Source: JANMAT01 sp031359995 | GTDB lineage: Bacteria > Actinomycetota > Acidimicrobiia > Acidimicrobiales > Ilumatobacteraceae | Reading direction: 5' to 3' | Assembly: GCA_031359995.1 (NCBI GenBank) | Contig: JANMAT010000172.1 | Location: 1 to 61,220, forward strand | Length of the DNA: 61,220 nucleotides | Part shown: positions 45,901-55,900 of the stretch, one piece after another | How positions within the stretch are numbered: the stretch's first letter is position 1 | Layout: the number at the start of each line of letters is the position of its first letter | The notes under the pieces: generated by a model | What the model saw: only the letters and a program-made list of their open reading frames with translations | Database searches by the model: none | Told to the model about the DNA's origin: nothing | Position numbers and translations under genes: made by a program

Positions 45901-46775
45901 GTGTCGAAGCGGGTGGCCTTGTCGAGCTTGTACTGGCTGGCGATCTGCGCCATCTGCTCCTGCCGGTCGACCAATGGCCCCTCCGGCGCGGGATGGTCGG
46001 GGTCCTCCCAACCGAGCTGGTGGAGGCGGGCCTGGTAGCCGCGCACCGACCCGACCCCGTCGAGCGGGTCGTGGCGCGGGTCCGACCACCAGCCGGCCAC
46101 CGTGTAGCACAGCGAGTCGGCCTCCACGCCGTCCGGCGCGACCGTGTCGAGGTCGTCGAGCGGGTCGTGCCACGCCATGCGCCCGAGGGCAGCGTCGTAG
46201 CAGGCCGTCCACGATGCGCCGCCCACGTGCACGTTCAACTTGGCCACGGGGACCGCGTCGCCCAGGCTGACGCTCCGCGTCCGGTTGCCGGGCCAGTCCT
46301 CCAACGGGGTCACGGTGGCCGTGTCGGCCTCCACCACCCAGCCCCGCACGACCGGATCGGTCTGGCCCACCGGCACCGCCAGGCGGATCACGACCCAGCG
46401 GTCGGGCAGCACCGGCAGGTCCAGGACGCGCCGCGTGGCATCACCGGGCGCCGACGGATCGTCGACCACGGTGCCACGACCCAGTGCCGCCGGCGCCGTC
46501 CACAGCAGGTGCACACCGGGGGGCCTCACCTCACCGGCGTCGCCGATCGTCGGCGGCACCTCCTCCTCGCTGCGGAACGGCAGCCGCACCATGGGTTCGT
46601 CGCCCGCGCCCACCACCAGCGCGCTCACGTCCACGGGGACGAGCAGCCGCGGTTCGCGCACGAGCCGCCGGTCGTAGTTGCCGAGGTCGCCCAAGGCCAC
46701 ACCGAGCTGGGTGAGCGCGGCGAAGCGGGGGCTCACCGCCGCCTTCAGCAGGTCGTCGTTCGAGATGTCGCTCAC
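42933..46775 (-). CDS. 1280-residue protein of unknown function, giant operon
   Basis: GTG 46775 lies 4 nt after the preceding stop, with GAGG upstream. N-terminal ~400 residues are mixed alpha/beta with Trp-rich patches ('VHLLWTAPAALGRG', 'MAWHDPLDDLD', 'YTVAGWWSDPRHDPLDG'). A polyalanine linker (about residue 490-505, encoded near 45261-45297) separates a second half containing 'WAHREGVTMWGQPWRPLFCEW' and a C-terminal ~150-residue segment ('TLRLTLLMHPGGKVHLTAGV', 'LSVLAPSVRVGPLLID', 'SWKDDAILSATQYAFLP'). No catalytic motif, membrane helix or signal peptide is recognised. The C-terminal segment looks conserved and may be the best search query. Confidence 0.7.
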   Translation of the reverse strand: MSDISNDDLLKAAVSPRFAALTQLGVALGDLGNYDRRLVREPRLLVPVDVSALVVGAGDEPMVRLPFRSEEEVPPTIGDAGEVRPPGVHLLWTAPAALGRGTVVDDPSAPGDATRRVLDLPVLPDRWVVIRLAVPVGQTDPVVRGWVVEADTATVTPLEDWPGNRTRSVSLGDAVPVAKLNVHVGGASWTACYDAALGRMAWHDPLDDLDTVAPDGVEADSLCYTVAGWWSDPRHDPLDGVGSVRGYQARLHQLGWEDPDHPAPEGPLVDRQEQMAQIASQYKLDKATRFDTASSTARAYVPAISGFVDDARAVSIVPSAPTRGTLLHGRIHGVPWRTVHGPDARPAPAAVRTVLGPTTGAVAAVLASGAAVTATGGEQQRNAERLLTAFSSGLLSRMEQPDVWPQIDQVEHAQGFGSKPGGVEAVDRFVDAGKPGHDPGAGFRRGRRGKPQFEVLAVAENLLWSAAGRPSALQFVTKVAGAPAPTPVSSPSGPSAAAAAAAAAAALAARTRTVERPAPPYQTPVAPVLAVVGGGRQLSAVEVEEAGRTLRVRTSDQPEQGLDGVLGAAQLLRTIGSGAVPDEVLVLAREALAADPYLVDWRQRRVAGPGDFVGAAGVRMRAEAVVNFGYYAADDTTLSKIVGAPVTTGPARQAAVEGLLKHSMGRGVWAHREGVTMWGQPWRPLFCEWTVELTLADLAELTRADGLGWQLGELDLDRGAAMAGGDTVTLTGRSPLVPGVARSLAAAVQRWLTDERTRDDAGHGLVSDELETALATLLGHLERLDALSVTLDGVRERLLGLRYDRGVVRRAADLGPDGVPLAVAEALPRLVAAGRLTVTRARLIDAFGRVLDLPIEQTTVAARVTEPSTDGPVPGPVMQLRPRFTAPARLHLRLVDPLAVTGEAATALVDQADAVRQVNPVAGFLLPDHIDEALEMFATDGAPLGQVSHDAYSDAVLWEGAPGRTDIGPAAGPLDDTDPAHRRLGWIAAGLVTVDARSRQATPTRPESESPLSALLRAVDTTLWTVDPLGSLGTEHIAGLVGRPIAVVTAHLTLDVLSDVDELTHADEAARTARQQAYAELATVPVAVRLGTATSGDDGLLGYFVDDDYTRLHVIDRAIAERARSSGRCRGLLGVDGVTTEQPIDHPYIVPDGIVHVRPGQTLRLTLLMHPGGKVHLTAGVVPRSSVALARDWVQPGLSVLAPSVRVGPLLIDADKVRLPKVSSFPADQLFTRRDSPGSWKDDAILSATQYAFLPDEASTVQEGWIRIAPNPTAPKGATS

Positions 46776-46779
46776 GTCC

Positions 46780-47838
46780 TCATGCCTCCAACACGCGCTG
46801 GGCCAGACTGAAGCGCTCCACGAGCACCGAGGTCTTCAGGGTCGGGACGAACGAGTCGTCCTCTGCGCTCACGTCGACGTCGCCGAACACCTGGCGGATC
46901 GGGAAGCGCAACAGCTCCATGGCCAGCTCGTCGGCGCTCACCCTGCTGCCACCGTGGCTCGTCACGTGGGTGGCGCTGACGTTGGCCAGACGGCGGGCCA
47001 GCTCGTGGACGTTGATGACGCCCGGCGCACCCTTGCGGAACGGCACGGGCACGGTGCGGTCCTTGCCGTTGGCGTCCTTCAGGAACCGGTTGTTGGGCGC
47101 CAGCACGTCGCGCAGGGGCAGCACCGCGCTGGCCGTGCCCCCGGCACCGGGCTTCACCCGCACACCGAACTGGATGCCCGATCGCGGCTCTTCCACATGC
47201 ACCACGGCGGGCACACCGTCGAACAGCACGAGCAGCACCGCCGGCGCGAGTCGCTCCATGCGCAACAGGCGCACGCGGTCGGGGCTCGTGTCCTCATCGG
47301 GCAACGTGGCGTCGTCGGGTCGGGTGTCGGTGGCGTAGGCGCGCACGTGCAGCGCCGGCCACCCCGACACGATGCGCGACCGCATCAGGAACCCGGTCAT
47401 CACGCCGGCCACGCCGAGGGGCCGGCCCTGGGCGTCGACCGCCGGCGCGTCCGCGTCCTTCATGCGCACGAGGCGCTCGGCCACGTCGACCTCGCGGCGC
47501 ACCACCGGGTGCAGGGCGACGAGCTGCTCCCGGTCGGCCGAGTTCACCGTGCCCACGCTCAGGGCGCCCTGCACCAGCGCGTCGAGCCAGTTGCGATCGA
47601 CGTGGAAGAAGCGGATCGTCTCCAACGGCAGCATGGCGGCGTCGGGCACCAGGTGGTTGAACGGCACGCCTTCGAGCAGGCGCAGGCGGGCCAGGAAGCG
47701 CACGATGTCGGCGGGCACGACCCCGTTCGGGTCGACCTTGTCCTCGAGACCGGCGTTGCCCCGACCGTGGGCCAGGTCGACGAAGGTCGCGGTGGCCGCG
47801 CTGGCCATGGCCAGCGAGAGCTCGGCGGTGAACTCCAT
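46780..47838 (-). CDS. 352-residue protein of unknown function, giant operon
   Basis: ATG 47838 is preferred because AGGAG lies 8 nt upstream; GTG 47844, which would overlap the previous stop, is only 2 nt from it. Notable segments: 'VRFLARLRLLEGVPFNHLVPDAAMLPLETIRFFHVDRNWLDALVQGALSVG' region (about 46-96), 'GVMTGFLMRSRIVSGWPALHVRAY', 'LLRMERLAPAVLLVLFDGVPAVVHVEEP' and a C-terminal 'MELLRFPIRQVFGD'. This reads as a folded globular protein without signal or membrane segment. I do not recognise a named family. The phrase 'VPFNHLVPD...IRFFHVDRNW' looks strongly conserved and should find homologues. Confidence 0.75.
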   Translation of the reverse strand: MEFTAELSLAMASAATATFVDLAHGRGNAGLEDKVDPNGVVPADIVRFLARLRLLEGVPFNHLVPDAAMLPLETIRFFHVDRNWLDALVQGALSVGTVNSADREQLVALHPVVRREVDVAERLVRMKDADAPAVDAQGRPLGVAGVMTGFLMRSRIVSGWPALHVRAYATDTRPDDATLPDEDTSPDRVRLLRMERLAPAVLLVLFDGVPAVVHVEEPRSGIQFGVRVKPGAGGTASAVLPLRDVLAPNNRFLKDANGKDRTVPVPFRKGAPGVINVHELARRLANVSATHVTSHGGSRVSADELAMELLRFPIRQVFGDVDVSAEDDSFVPTLKTSVLVERFSLAQRVLEA

Positions 47839-47840
47839 GG

Positions 47841-49913
47841 TCACGTCTCCTGACCGTCGGGGCGACTGGCCCGGGCGATGATGTCGTCGAGCGCGTCGCG
47901 TCGTGGCCGCCGCCGTGCCGGCGCGGGCGTCGCGGCCGTGCGGGTCCGGCCCTTGGGCGGCGGGGCGGCGTCGCGGTCGATGGGGCGCAGGCCCGGCCGC
48001 TTGAGCGCCTCGGTGGCCAGCTGGGCCACGTGGCCGTCGAGCGTGGCCCGTAGCACCGCCGCGTCCTTCGACCGGCTCAGCGGTCCGGCGGGCGCGTCGG
48101 CGACGCCGGCGCCGAACGTGCCGAGACCGCTCACGCCGAACTGCTTCGTGGCCTCGCGCACGCGCCCGGCGTCCAGCCCCAACCCGGTCAACACGGCGGC
48201 GCCGTTCACCTGGTCGACGACCGGTGGCCGGCGGGCGATGGGCGCGTCGGGAGCGGCCGGGCCCACGCGCTCGACCGCGGCGTCGGCGTACGACCGCACG
48301 AGCCGGTTGGCGACGAGGTCCTGCAGGCGCAGCCGACCGAGCCCGGCGGCGACGGAGAACCCGACCACCAGCTCGTCGAACAGGAGACGCCCCAGCTGCT
48401 GGGCCCTCGCCGCTCCGAACAGCTCACCCCGCCACGCCATGAGCGCGCCGACCACGCCGGGCTTGGACAGGGCCAGCAACCGGCCGATCTCGAAGGCCGC
48501 GGCCAGGGCCACGTCCTCGCGCCCGTCGGGCACGACGCGGCGCAGCTGGTCGCCGGTGTGGGCCAGCGGCAGCGAGCCGTCGGGTGCCACCGCCGTGCGC
48601 TCGGTGGGCTGGGGCACGAGCGGCCCGCGGTACCAGACCTCGGTCTGTTCCCCCCGACGGGTCTGATGGGCCAGGCTCACGTGGCCGGTGGGGGCCAGCT
48701 CGGGCTGCAGCGCGACGGCGAGGTCCTCGTCGACGGTGCCGAGCATGCCCGACCGCAGATCGTTCATGAGCCGCTCGAACCCGCCCTCGCCGGTGCCCAC
48801 GAAGTCCCACGACGTGAGCACGGGGAAGCGGTGGTGGGGCTCCAGGTAGCGCACGCCGACGACGTCGATGATCTCGCCGAGCTGACCCAGGAACGTGCCC
48901 GACTTCCACTGGTCGATGGCGCGGGTCGCGTCGGACGAGAGCCCCACGGCGGCCGCCGGGCCGGTGGCGAACGACGCCGCCGCCCGCTCCACCTGCGCCG
49001 CCGGTGCCGCCTGGGTGGCCCGGGCGCGCACCGTCATCGCCGCCGCGCCGATCGGGCCCGCGCCCACCGGCCCGTGGTCGACGACGGCACGCTCGATGCC
49101 GTGCATGACCAGCACGTCGCTCGGCCCTGCGGCCGGGGCCGCGAACAGCTCCGACTGGAGCAGCTCGGGCATGTGCGTGACGAACGCCTGCTCGGACTCG
49201 GTGGTCTCGGTGGTGGGCAGGAGGTCGAGCTGACCCTCCACGTTCAGCAGGTAGGCGGTGTACTTCACCGACGTGGGCACACCGTCGTCGCCGGCGGGAC
49301 CGGGCTGGGGCAGACGGTTCCCCGCCACCACCGCGAGGAAGCCGTCGTCGTCGTTCAGGGCCAGCTCGGTGTCGTCCAGGTTCACCTTGCGGACGTGGGC
49401 CAACAGGCGCAGGTCCTCGACCGTCGGGAAGATCTTCTGCACGATCGACTCGCGGACCTCGAGGTACCGGCCGGTGGAGGTGTCGTCGTCGGCGTCGAGC
49501 GTGCGGCCGGGCGTGATGCACTGGCTGACGGGCACGTCGCCGCTGAGCACACCCTCGCCCTCGGCCAGCACCACGAGTGCCAGCCACGGTGGGGCCGACT
49601 CGAACGGTGCGGCCGGGTCGGGGTTGCGCTCCCACGGGAGGGTGCGGCGCTTGAAGACGATCTGGGGCAGGCGCTCGCGCCAGTCGCCCACGGCCGCGGC
49701 GGGCGGGAAGGTGGACAGGATCTGATCGGGCGGCATCGTGTACCGGGGCGACACGATGCGGAAGGTGAAGTCCGAGCCGTCGACGCTGATGTCGCCCGGC
49801 GCGTTGTGCGGCGGGACCGCGGTCAGGTCGTGGTCGGCGGCCAGCAGGTACGACCCCGCCGGGAGCGCCGGGCGCGCCTCGGGGTACAGCTCGAAGAACC
49901 CGACCTGTGGCAT
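47841..49913 (-). CDS. 690-residue protein of unknown function, giant operon
   Basis: ATG 49913 has GAGGGG about 5 nt upstream and lies 1 nt after the stop of the giant gene. N-terminal ~240 residues: 'VGFFELYPEARPALPAGSYLLAADHDL', 'FRIVSPRYTMPPDQILSTFPP', 'LPQIVFKRRTLPWERNPDP', 'PPWLALVVLAEGEG' and 'SIVQKIFPTVEDLRLLAHVRKVN'. The middle contains 'HHRFPVLTSWDFVGTGEGGFERLMNDLRSGMLG' and 'EVWYRGPLVPQPTERT'. The C-terminal ~150 residues are Ala/Arg-rich and end in a basic stretch. No enzyme motif or export signal is seen. Context suggests it is a structural partner of the giant protein. Confidence 0.72.
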   Translation of the reverse strand: MPQVGFFELYPEARPALPAGSYLLAADHDLTAVPPHNAPGDISVDGSDFTFRIVSPRYTMPPDQILSTFPPAAAVGDWRERLPQIVFKRRTLPWERNPDPAAPFESAPPWLALVVLAEGEGVLSGDVPVSQCITPGRTLDADDDTSTGRYLEVRESIVQKIFPTVEDLRLLAHVRKVNLDDTELALNDDDGFLAVVAGNRLPQPGPAGDDGVPTSVKYTAYLLNVEGQLDLLPTTETTESEQAFVTHMPELLQSELFAAPAAGPSDVLVMHGIERAVVDHGPVGAGPIGAAAMTVRARATQAAPAAQVERAAASFATGPAAAVGLSSDATRAIDQWKSGTFLGQLGEIIDVVGVRYLEPHHRFPVLTSWDFVGTGEGGFERLMNDLRSGMLGTVDEDLAVALQPELAPTGHVSLAHQTRRGEQTEVWYRGPLVPQPTERTAVAPDGSLPLAHTGDQLRRVVPDGREDVALAAAFEIGRLLALSKPGVVGALMAWRGELFGAARAQQLGRLLFDELVVGFSVAAGLGRLRLQDLVANRLVRSYADAAVERVGPAAPDAPIARRPPVVDQVNGAAVLTGLGLDAGRVREATKQFGVSGLGTFGAGVADAPAGPLSRSKDAAVLRATLDGHVAQLATEALKRPGLRPIDRDAAPPPKGRTRTAATPAPARRRPRRDALDDIIARASRPDGQET

Positions 49914-49914
49914 G

Positions 49915-52900
49915 TCAGCCCCTCTTCCGCGTCTGCTTGGCTGGTGCCGTCTTCTTCGTCTTCTTCGTCGGTGCCACCGGGGCACCGACCGGGCCCCCGG
50001 GGCCGGCCGGGTCACCACCGCGCCAGCCGAACCGGCGGCGGCCGCTCCCGCCGGGCAGGGCGGCGGCCACGGCGGCATCGAAGCCCGACGTGGCCAGCGC
50101 GCGCGCCAGGTCGTCGACCGTGCCCACCAGACCGGCCACGCCGGCCAGGTGACCGGCGCGTGTGCCGTCGACCACCACGAGCACGCTCGGATCCAGGGCG
50201 GCCGGGTCGGGCTGGGGCACCACGGCGTACAGCAGCATCGTGCGCGGCCCCTGCACGAGCACCACGGGCGCCAGCACGATGCCGTCGGGCCCCACGGCCC
50301 GTACCGCCCCCGTGAGGGCGATCGCCACCGTCGACGCCGCGTCGGGGCCCGCCGCCCGTGCCGGATCGTCGACCGCCACCGCCACCGCCGTGACGGGCGC
50401 ATCGAACCGCGTCACCACTCGCGCCGCCGCGGTGAGGTCGCGCGTGCTGGCCCACCCGCCGTCACGGCGCTCACGGTTGTCCGTGGCCTTGTGGTTGGCG
50501 AAGGTCACGAGCGCGCCGGCGGCCATGGCGATGTCCCAGCCGATCAGGGGCACGCTCTGGCCGCTGTACCAGCCGTGCAGTGGTCCGCCCACGTTGGCTT
50601 GCGGGCCCAGGGCGGCCACGACCACGCGTTCGGTCTTGCGCGGCACGGTCACCGTGGTGTCGTTCCCGTCCCCACCGACGACGTCGTCGAAGAGCACGTT
50701 GCCACCGCTGGCCAGGGCGATGACGCGCACGGCGCCACCGCCGACCACGAGCTGGTCGTCGAGCGGGCCGGTCGGCCGGCTGGCCACGGTGACGATGGCC
50801 AGCTCGCCCTCTCGCAGCGAGGAGCTCGCATCGCCCAAGCCTGCCGTCATGGCCCGCAGGCGGGCGGCGGCCGCAGGGTCGGGGCGGGCGTTGGCGATCG
50901 CCGCGGTGGGCGCGGTGGCCAGGCGGGTCACGGCGGCGGCACCGGTGGGCAGCAGCGACTTGCCGGCGATCGCCGCGGCCCGGGACTGCACCACCAGTGA
51001 CGCCGGCGCGAACCGGGCCACCTGAGCCCGCATGGTCGCCAGGCTCGGCACGGGTGCAACCAGGGCCGCGGCGCGGTCGCGCACGGTCGTGACCGCGGCG
51101 GCGTCGGTCGCCAGCGTGAACGGCGAACCGAGCACGGCCTTCACCATCGGCCCGACGAAGGGCCGACCGGGCGGGGTGCGGTCGACCGCAACGGTGTCGA
51201 CCGCGCTCGACACCGCGTCGGGCGTGGGCGCCAGATCATCGGCCAGGGAACCGAACGTGGGCGCCGACGCCCGCTCGCCCCGCAGCGAGGCCACGCCGAG
51301 GGCGCCGTAGCCGCCGGCGTCCAGCACGCGGGCCGCCACGTTGAAGCGGGCGTCCAGATCGTGGGCGGCCGGCCGAACGGCGTCGGCCATGGTGCGCAGC
51401 TGCTGGGCGGCGGCGAGGCGGGCGTCGGTCCTGGCCCGGTTCGTCACGAACGGCAGCGGCTTGCGCCCGCCGAAGGGCAGCTCGACCTGGTGGTAGTCGA
51501 TCGCCGGCGCGCCGGTGAAGATCGACTCGTCGAGCACGGCCGAGACCGTGAAGCCGTCGCTCGCCGGCACCGTCTCGCCCGCCGGCACCTTCGGCGTCTT
51601 CATGTCCTGGGCCTCGCCCCACACGCCCTTGGGGAAGGCACCGGCCGGGCGCGCCCGCAGGTGCAACCCGTCAAGGTCGAACACGCTGTCCGTGCCGAGA
51701 CGTTCCAGGTCGGCGTGGAGCCGCGAGGTCAACGTGTGGCTGAGCATGGGGGCGACGCCCACGGCGGGGGCGTCCACGCGCAACGACACCGTCGCCGCGC
51801 CCGTGTGCTCCAGGGCCATGTCGATCGCCGGGGCCGTGGAGATCAGCACCAGCTCGAACTCGGGGATCACCAGGAACGGGTTGGTGGGGCTGCCGTCGGG
51901 GACCTTCTGCGGCCCGCCGTCGGTCTTGCGTCCGGCGGTGACCGCGCCGCGCCCGACCGAGGCCTGGATGACCTGGGCGTCCGACGACGCCCGCAGGTAC
52001 TTGTCGCGGAACGCCCCCGCGTTCAGCGCGTTGTCCTCGGGGTTGCCGGTGTCGCCGAACTCGAACGGCACCTCGAACCCGCAGATCTCGAAGTGCCCGG
52101 TCACGTGGATGGGCGGGCCGCTGACCTCCACGTAGGCGCCCAGCGAGATCTCGATGTCGACCGTGCCGAACAGCAACCAGATCCGGATCCCGGCGCTGAT
52201 GTCGGCGAAGGCCGACACCGAGAACCAGAACGGGTCGAAGAACACGATGCCGTCCACCCCGAACGACAGGCGGGCATGGGCCGGGCCGAAGTGGGCCGAC
52301 GCCTCGAACGACGAGCCGGCCATGAGCGCTTCCGAGCACAGGGCGAAGTAGCTCTCGCCGACGATGCTGACGTTGTCGATCGGCTGCCAGCGGAAACCGA
52401 GCCTCGGCACCGTCGGGTAGCCCGGATGGTGGAACTTCGGGTGGTAGCCGCCCATCGTGACGACGAACTGGCCGGCGTTGGGACCCTTCCACCACGTGGC
52501 GAAGGCGAAGCCACCGGTGAGGCGGATGGACGGCGACAGCAGCCACGAGTTCTCGGTGAGCTGCGCCTGCACGAGCAGCACGCCCTCCTTCGTGGAGAAG
52601 CGGGCCAGGAGCGCCAGCTCGATCGACACGAGGGTGAGCGCGGGCGCCGGCAGCTCGGCGCGGGCCAGACCGAGCACGGTGATGTCGAGGCCGTCACCGA
52701 AGGCCACCGTGACGACGACCTCGCCGCTGATGAGCACGAAGCTGGTGAAGCTGATGCCGGCTGCGACCCAGTACTCGTCGCGCTGCGGCGTGAACTTGGT
52801 CCGCATGGCCTCGAGCTGCACCTTCGGATCGGGCGCCGGCCCGAGCGCCTTCATGGCCACGAGGAAGGGGTCGCTCGTGATGGTGTCCATCGACGGCGGT

Positions 52901-55900
52901 TCGAGCGCCCGGTTGATGCCGAGACCGAGGCCGATGCCGGTGATGAAGAACGCCGGCGGGCCGCCGATGGGTGCGTGCAGCGCTCCGAAGGCGAAGAACG
53001 ACGCGAAGCTGCCGTTGCCGTCGGTGGGGTTGGCGTAGCCACCGAACAGATCGACGCCGTAGCCGCTGAAACCGATCTTCAGCATGCCGAGGTACTCGAC
53101 GCCCTTCAGCCCGCCGGTGAGCGGCGACCGCACGAGCGCGCCCACGAGCGTGAGCCCACCGATGTCGCTGGCGATGGCGAAACCGTCGAGGTCGACCGCC
53201 CACGACGACGCGCTGAAGAACGGCTGGTTCACGTGGTAGGTGAGGCGCAGCTTGTCGACGCTGGCGGTGATGCCGAACAGCGACACGCTGCCGTCGAGCG
53301 ACACCGACACCCAGTCGAGCTGCCGCGGGCTCGTGCCGGTGTAGCCCGTTCCGAGCCCGACCTGCTCGAGGTACACGGGCCCGAACGCCCGTTGGATCGG
53401 CAGGTACCACGGCCCGTCGCCGCTGCCGGCGCGCAGCGACACGGCCACGCCATCGACCCCGTCGTGGGCCTGCACCGCGACGGCAGGGCTGAACTTCGGC
53501 GTGGGCGGCGCGCCCGAACCACCGGCGTCCTTCATGACGCCCTGGGCCACGGCGTTGTCGCCTCCGCCGGCGCCGAGCGGCACGGCCAACCCTTCGAGGG
53601 CCAGGTTGATGCCGCCCGACACCGCCACGCCGCCGCTGCCGCTGCCCGGCTCGAGGCTGCCGAACAGGTGGACGGCCACCGCGTCGAGCCGCAACCCGGC
53701 GTCGAGCAACGGCCCCGCACTCTTGGCGATGCGCACGCCGACACCGTTGACGGCGATGCCGGGGTGCGGGGTCACCACCGGCACGGCATCGGCGTTCACG
53801 TGGACGATGTCGATGACGATGCCGGCGGGAGGCGGGGTCCCCGACGGCGGCTCGATCCACGACGCGTCGGTCACCAGCGACAGCACCACGTCGGCGCCGG
53901 GGTTGAGCTCCAACCCTCGGTTCGGATCGCTCACGTCGAGCCGAACGCCGAGCACGCCGGCCTGATCCACCAGCGCCACCGTGAAGATGCCACCGAGCGA
54001 CACGGCGGGCAGGGCACCGGCGAGCTTGCGGGCCAGCACGAACAGGCTGCCGGGCAGGTGACCGATGGGCGCCGGCCGCAGGCGATGGTCGTCGGTGTCG
54101 GACAGGATCGAACCCTGCAGCAGCGAGCGCACGCTCGCGCCGCCGACCGTGCGGTCCAGCAACAGGGCGACGTCGCCGAGGGCGACGATGTGGTTGCCCA
54201 GCAGTTCGAGCATGGCGTCGGCCGCGAACAGGGCGATGGTGCCGGCATCGGTGCGGTCGTCGTCGCCGGCGCCGGTGTGCGAGCGGGCGACCACCGCCAG
54301 GCCGGCGCTCTCCTGCCAGCGGGCGAAGAGCTCCTGATGGCCGACGTCGGCGACGGCGGCGTCGTCGAGGGCGAGGCCGAGGTCCACCTCCCAGCCGGCG
54401 CTCCCCGCCCGTTCGGCCCGCACGAACGGGCGCAGCACGGGCCCGTCCAGGTCGAAGCGTGCCGGCCCGACGCTCACGGACCAGCCGGCGAGGCCACTGG
54501 CGTCGGCCACGAACGAGCCACCCGCCGCCCCGATGATCGGCAGGCCGGTGACCGTGCCGCTCACGCTGATCTGCAGCGGATCGGGCTGGACCCGCACCGT
54601 CACGGTCCGCACGGTGAGCACCAGGTCGCTCCCGTCCATCACGGCGGAGGGCGCGCCGGGCAGCTGCTGGAGCAGGGGGTGCAACGCCGGCACGATCTGG
54701 GCCACGAGAGCCACGGCGCGGTCGGCGAGCCGTGGCCCCGGCCGATCGGCCAGCTCGTGCAGCTTGGCGCCGTCGAAGCGCACCGGTGAAGCCGCCGGCC
54801 GCGTCACCACGTCGAGGCCGAGCCCGAGCGCGCTGACGAGGGCGGCGACCTGTCGGCGCACCGGGCTCCCGTCGAGCGCGGCGAGCTCGTCGAGCACCTT
54901 GGGCAACAGGAGGTCGACGGTGGCGCTCCCCAGCAGTGCGCCGAGTCCGGCGGCGCCGGGGAACAGGGCGATGTCGGCGCCCGCGGTCGGACGCAGGAAG
55001 GCGGTGACCACGCCGTCGGCCAGGCTGACGTGGACGGCGCGGCGGTGGAGGCCCGACGGGGTCGCCTCGGCCAGACCGACGAACACCTCGAGCGCCGCTG
55101 ACGGTGCTCCCGTGGCGGGCACGGTGAGCGCCAGCGTGACGCCCGCGGCGAACGGCACGCGCTCGGCGTTGCCCAACCACACCGTCGGGTCGACGGTGAT
55201 GCCGATGGTCGGACCGGTGGCGCCGGCGGTGACGGTGAGATCGACGCCGGCCACCACGGGCCAGTGGCCGCGCGGTGTGCCTGTCAACCGGAGGAACGGC
55301 TTGAGCGCCTCCAGCAGGTCGACGGCGCCGGCGACGATGAGCCCGCCACCACCGGCCAGGACGTGGCGGCGCAACCACGCACCCGGATCGTCGAAGAGGG
55401 CGACGGGAGCCAGGATCGGGCGCCGCCCGCCCCCGCCGTCGGCCGGGCCCAGCACGCCGAGAGCGGCGGCCAACGAGTCGATGGCCAGCCCCACCGGGGC
55501 GTCGAGGGCCCGCACCGCACCGAGCACCAGCCGCACCGCCTCGGCGGGCAGCGCCGCTTCGGCGTAGCCCACGACGCCGTCCAGGTCCGGGTCGGGCCAC
55601 AGGCGCGCCGAGCGGGGGGAACCGTCGGCCGCCACATCGACCAGGCTGACCCGCAGCGGCGCCAGCTCCAGCCGTACCGCGCCGCCGTTCACCAGCGGCG
55701 CACCGACCACGAGCGCGCCCGAGGTCGGGCCCCCGAGACCGGTGAGCGAGAGCGTCCACGGCAGGGCACCCACCGTGCTGGCCGCCTCGACGCTGGCCCG
55801 GCGCGCCGCCAGATCGACCGTGGCCATGACCGGGCCGACGGTGAAGGTCACGACATCGCCGGTGCGCGTGGCACCGCCGATGAGCGCGGCCAGGGCCTGG